Of a DNA stretch of 5,180 nucleotides, positions 4,267 to 5,180 are shown in pieces. The translations under genes were made by a program, and so were the position numbers. Source of the stretch: Methanoregula sp. (GTDB taxonomy: Archaea > Halobacteriota > Methanomicrobia > Methanomicrobiales > Methanospirillaceae); assembly GCA_003136075.1 (NCBI GenBank), contig PNBP01000005.1, forward strand, positions 5,765-10,944. Direction: 5' to 3'. How positions within the stretch are numbered: position 1 is the stretch's first letter; each line of letters opens with the position of its first letter. The notes under the pieces were generated by a model. The model saw only the letters and a list, made by a program, of their open reading frames with translations. It did not search any database and was not told where the DNA came from.

Positions 4267-5180
4267 TGATTGTCCCCATAACGAAGGTGCATAATCCCGT
4301 TATCAATAAAGTCAAAGACTTCTGCTTCGTGCCCTTCATAGCAGATAGTGAGTTTACGGGAGTCATTTACCGTCCCTATCGCCTTTGCACACATCCCCAC
4401 GCGTAGAAACCGCTGGATCACATCTTTAACATGCTTCTCCTGCACGGTCAGGACAAATCCCATACCCGGGTACATCTTCACCCACTGCTCAAAGGTCATG
4501 TTGTTTGCCGCAAGGTCGGGTTTCGGGATCAACCCGAGATCAATCTCTGCACCCTTCCCGCTTACTTCGAGGAGCATCCCGATCGTGCCGATAATGCCCG
4601 GGTTGCTGATATCTTTACCTGACGTGACCAGGTGATCCTTTCCGATTTCTTCTAACAGTGCGATCTGCGCCCGCACAACTGTGGGAGATTTCATCGTCAC
4701 CGAGTCCCAGTTGAGCGCACAGGACGGGTGGACTCTGCCGGTGATATCGATTGCGGCAACCACCCGATCGCCCGTCTGTGCCCGGTTACTGTAAATGACC
4801 GAGTCCAGCCGGGCAGAACCAAGAATGGAAACATCGATCACGCTGTAGGGAGCATCGGGATGCAGGTGGCCGCCAACAATCGGGACGCCGAACTGGGCAG
4901 ACGCATCATGCATTCCTTTTACCACCAGTCCGAGGATCTCGGTGTTTTTCGACATGGAGAACACATCAACCATGGCAATGGGCTTCCCCCCCATTGCGGC
5001 GATATCATGAATATTGACGAGCACCGAGCAGTACCCCGCCCAATAGGGATCTGCCTCCATGAGCCGGCTCCAGATACCGTCTGCTGCAAGAAGAAGCGCT
5101 TCGCCGTTATGCTCGATCACCGCTGCGTCTTCACCAAATGAAGCGACGACATGAGGGGCATCTATAACCAATCCCTTCAC
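4251..5180 (-). CDS. Methanogenesis marker protein 2, AIR-synthase (PurM/ThiL)-like, 5' end outside window
   Basis: At least 309 residues of a PurM-like ATP-binding enzyme, recognised as methanogenesis marker 2. Motifs in the visible part are FGEDAAVI (15-22, the acidic metal/ATP-binding GDDAAV segment), LLAADGIW (30-37), HDIAAMGGKPIAMVD (58-72, the DI-AMGG signature), VGGHLHPDAP (102-111) and SNPGIIGTIGMLLE (192-205). The family includes PurM, ThiL, SelD and HypE, which activate substrates by phosphorylation; the substrate of marker 2 is not known. The frame is still open at the window edge. The GTG at 5180 is only the first possible codon; relatives usually have some 25-35 residues before the GDDAAV motif, where only 14 are seen here, so the true start is probably just outside. 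The stop TAA at 4251-4253 lies 13 bases inside mtxX. Both genes are conserved in methanogens and probably act in one process. Confidence 0.92.
   Translation of the reverse strand: MKGLVIDAPHVVASFGEDAAVIEHNGEALLLAADGIWSRLMEADPYWAGYCSVLVNIHDIAAMGGKPIAMVDVFSMSKNTEILGLVVKGMHDASAQFGVPIVGGHLHPDAPYSVIDVSILGSARLDSVIYSNRAQTGDRVVAAIDITGRVHPSCALNWDSVTMKSPTVVRAQIALLEEIGKDHLVTSGKDISNPGIIGTIGMLLEVSGKGAEIDLGLIPKPDLAANNMTFEQWVKMYPGMGFVLTVQEKHVKDVIQRFLRVGMCAKAIGTVNDSRKLTICYEGHEAEVFDFIDNGIMHLRYGDNQCPQQ
4273..4277 (-). promoter_or_regulatory. Weak Shine-Dalgarno site of mtxX inside the upstream gene
   Basis: GGGGA on the minus strand ends six bases before the mtxX ATG and lies within the last codons of the marker 2 gene, consistent with coupled translation. 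Confidence 0.5.

Overview
The window most likely comes from a methanogenic archaeon, probably of the Methanomicrobiales (Methanoregula-like). It carries a stand-alone HMf-type archaeal histone and two 'methanogenesis marker' genes (marker 2, an AIR-synthase-like protein, and marker 4/MtxX) in an overlapping pair. The histone gene has an archaeal BRE/TATA promoter, and gene ends are followed by oligo-T rather than bacterial terminators. The genus is an inference from general protein character; no search was run.

Left part (2-1005, plus strand): the 3' end of a GAF-domain sensory protein, then after 53 bases a single-domain CheY-like response regulator with its own ribosome binding site. The two probably form a signalling cassette whose upstream part lies outside the window.

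Middle part (1006-3101): about 2.1 kb with no convincing protein gene, lying between convergent flanks (signalling genes read rightward, histone reads leftward). It is full of structure. It holds a cluster of adjacent hairpins behind a TATA-like box, several inverted repeats with 7-14 bp stems, a five-tract G-quadruplex motif, three diverged modules repeating about every 140-150 bp, a short dispersed repeat whose copies are spaced in multiples of three, and several G/C-run hairpins near the right end. The last 280 bases before the histone are AT-rich and plain. The open frames here are low-complexity read-through of G/C runs and repeats. The block looks like repetitive non-coding or mobile-derived DNA, possibly with a small structured RNA, and is the part most worth a second look.

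Right part (3102-5180, minus strand): marker 2 (5' end off the window) overlaps mtxX by 16 bases, so the two are almost certainly translated from one mRNA. An oligo-T stretch follows mtxX. The histone gene then has its own strong promoter and a very short predicted leader, so it is probably a separate transcription unit. The two marker genes belong to the set conserved in methanogens but have no firmly assigned reaction; the histone packages DNA.
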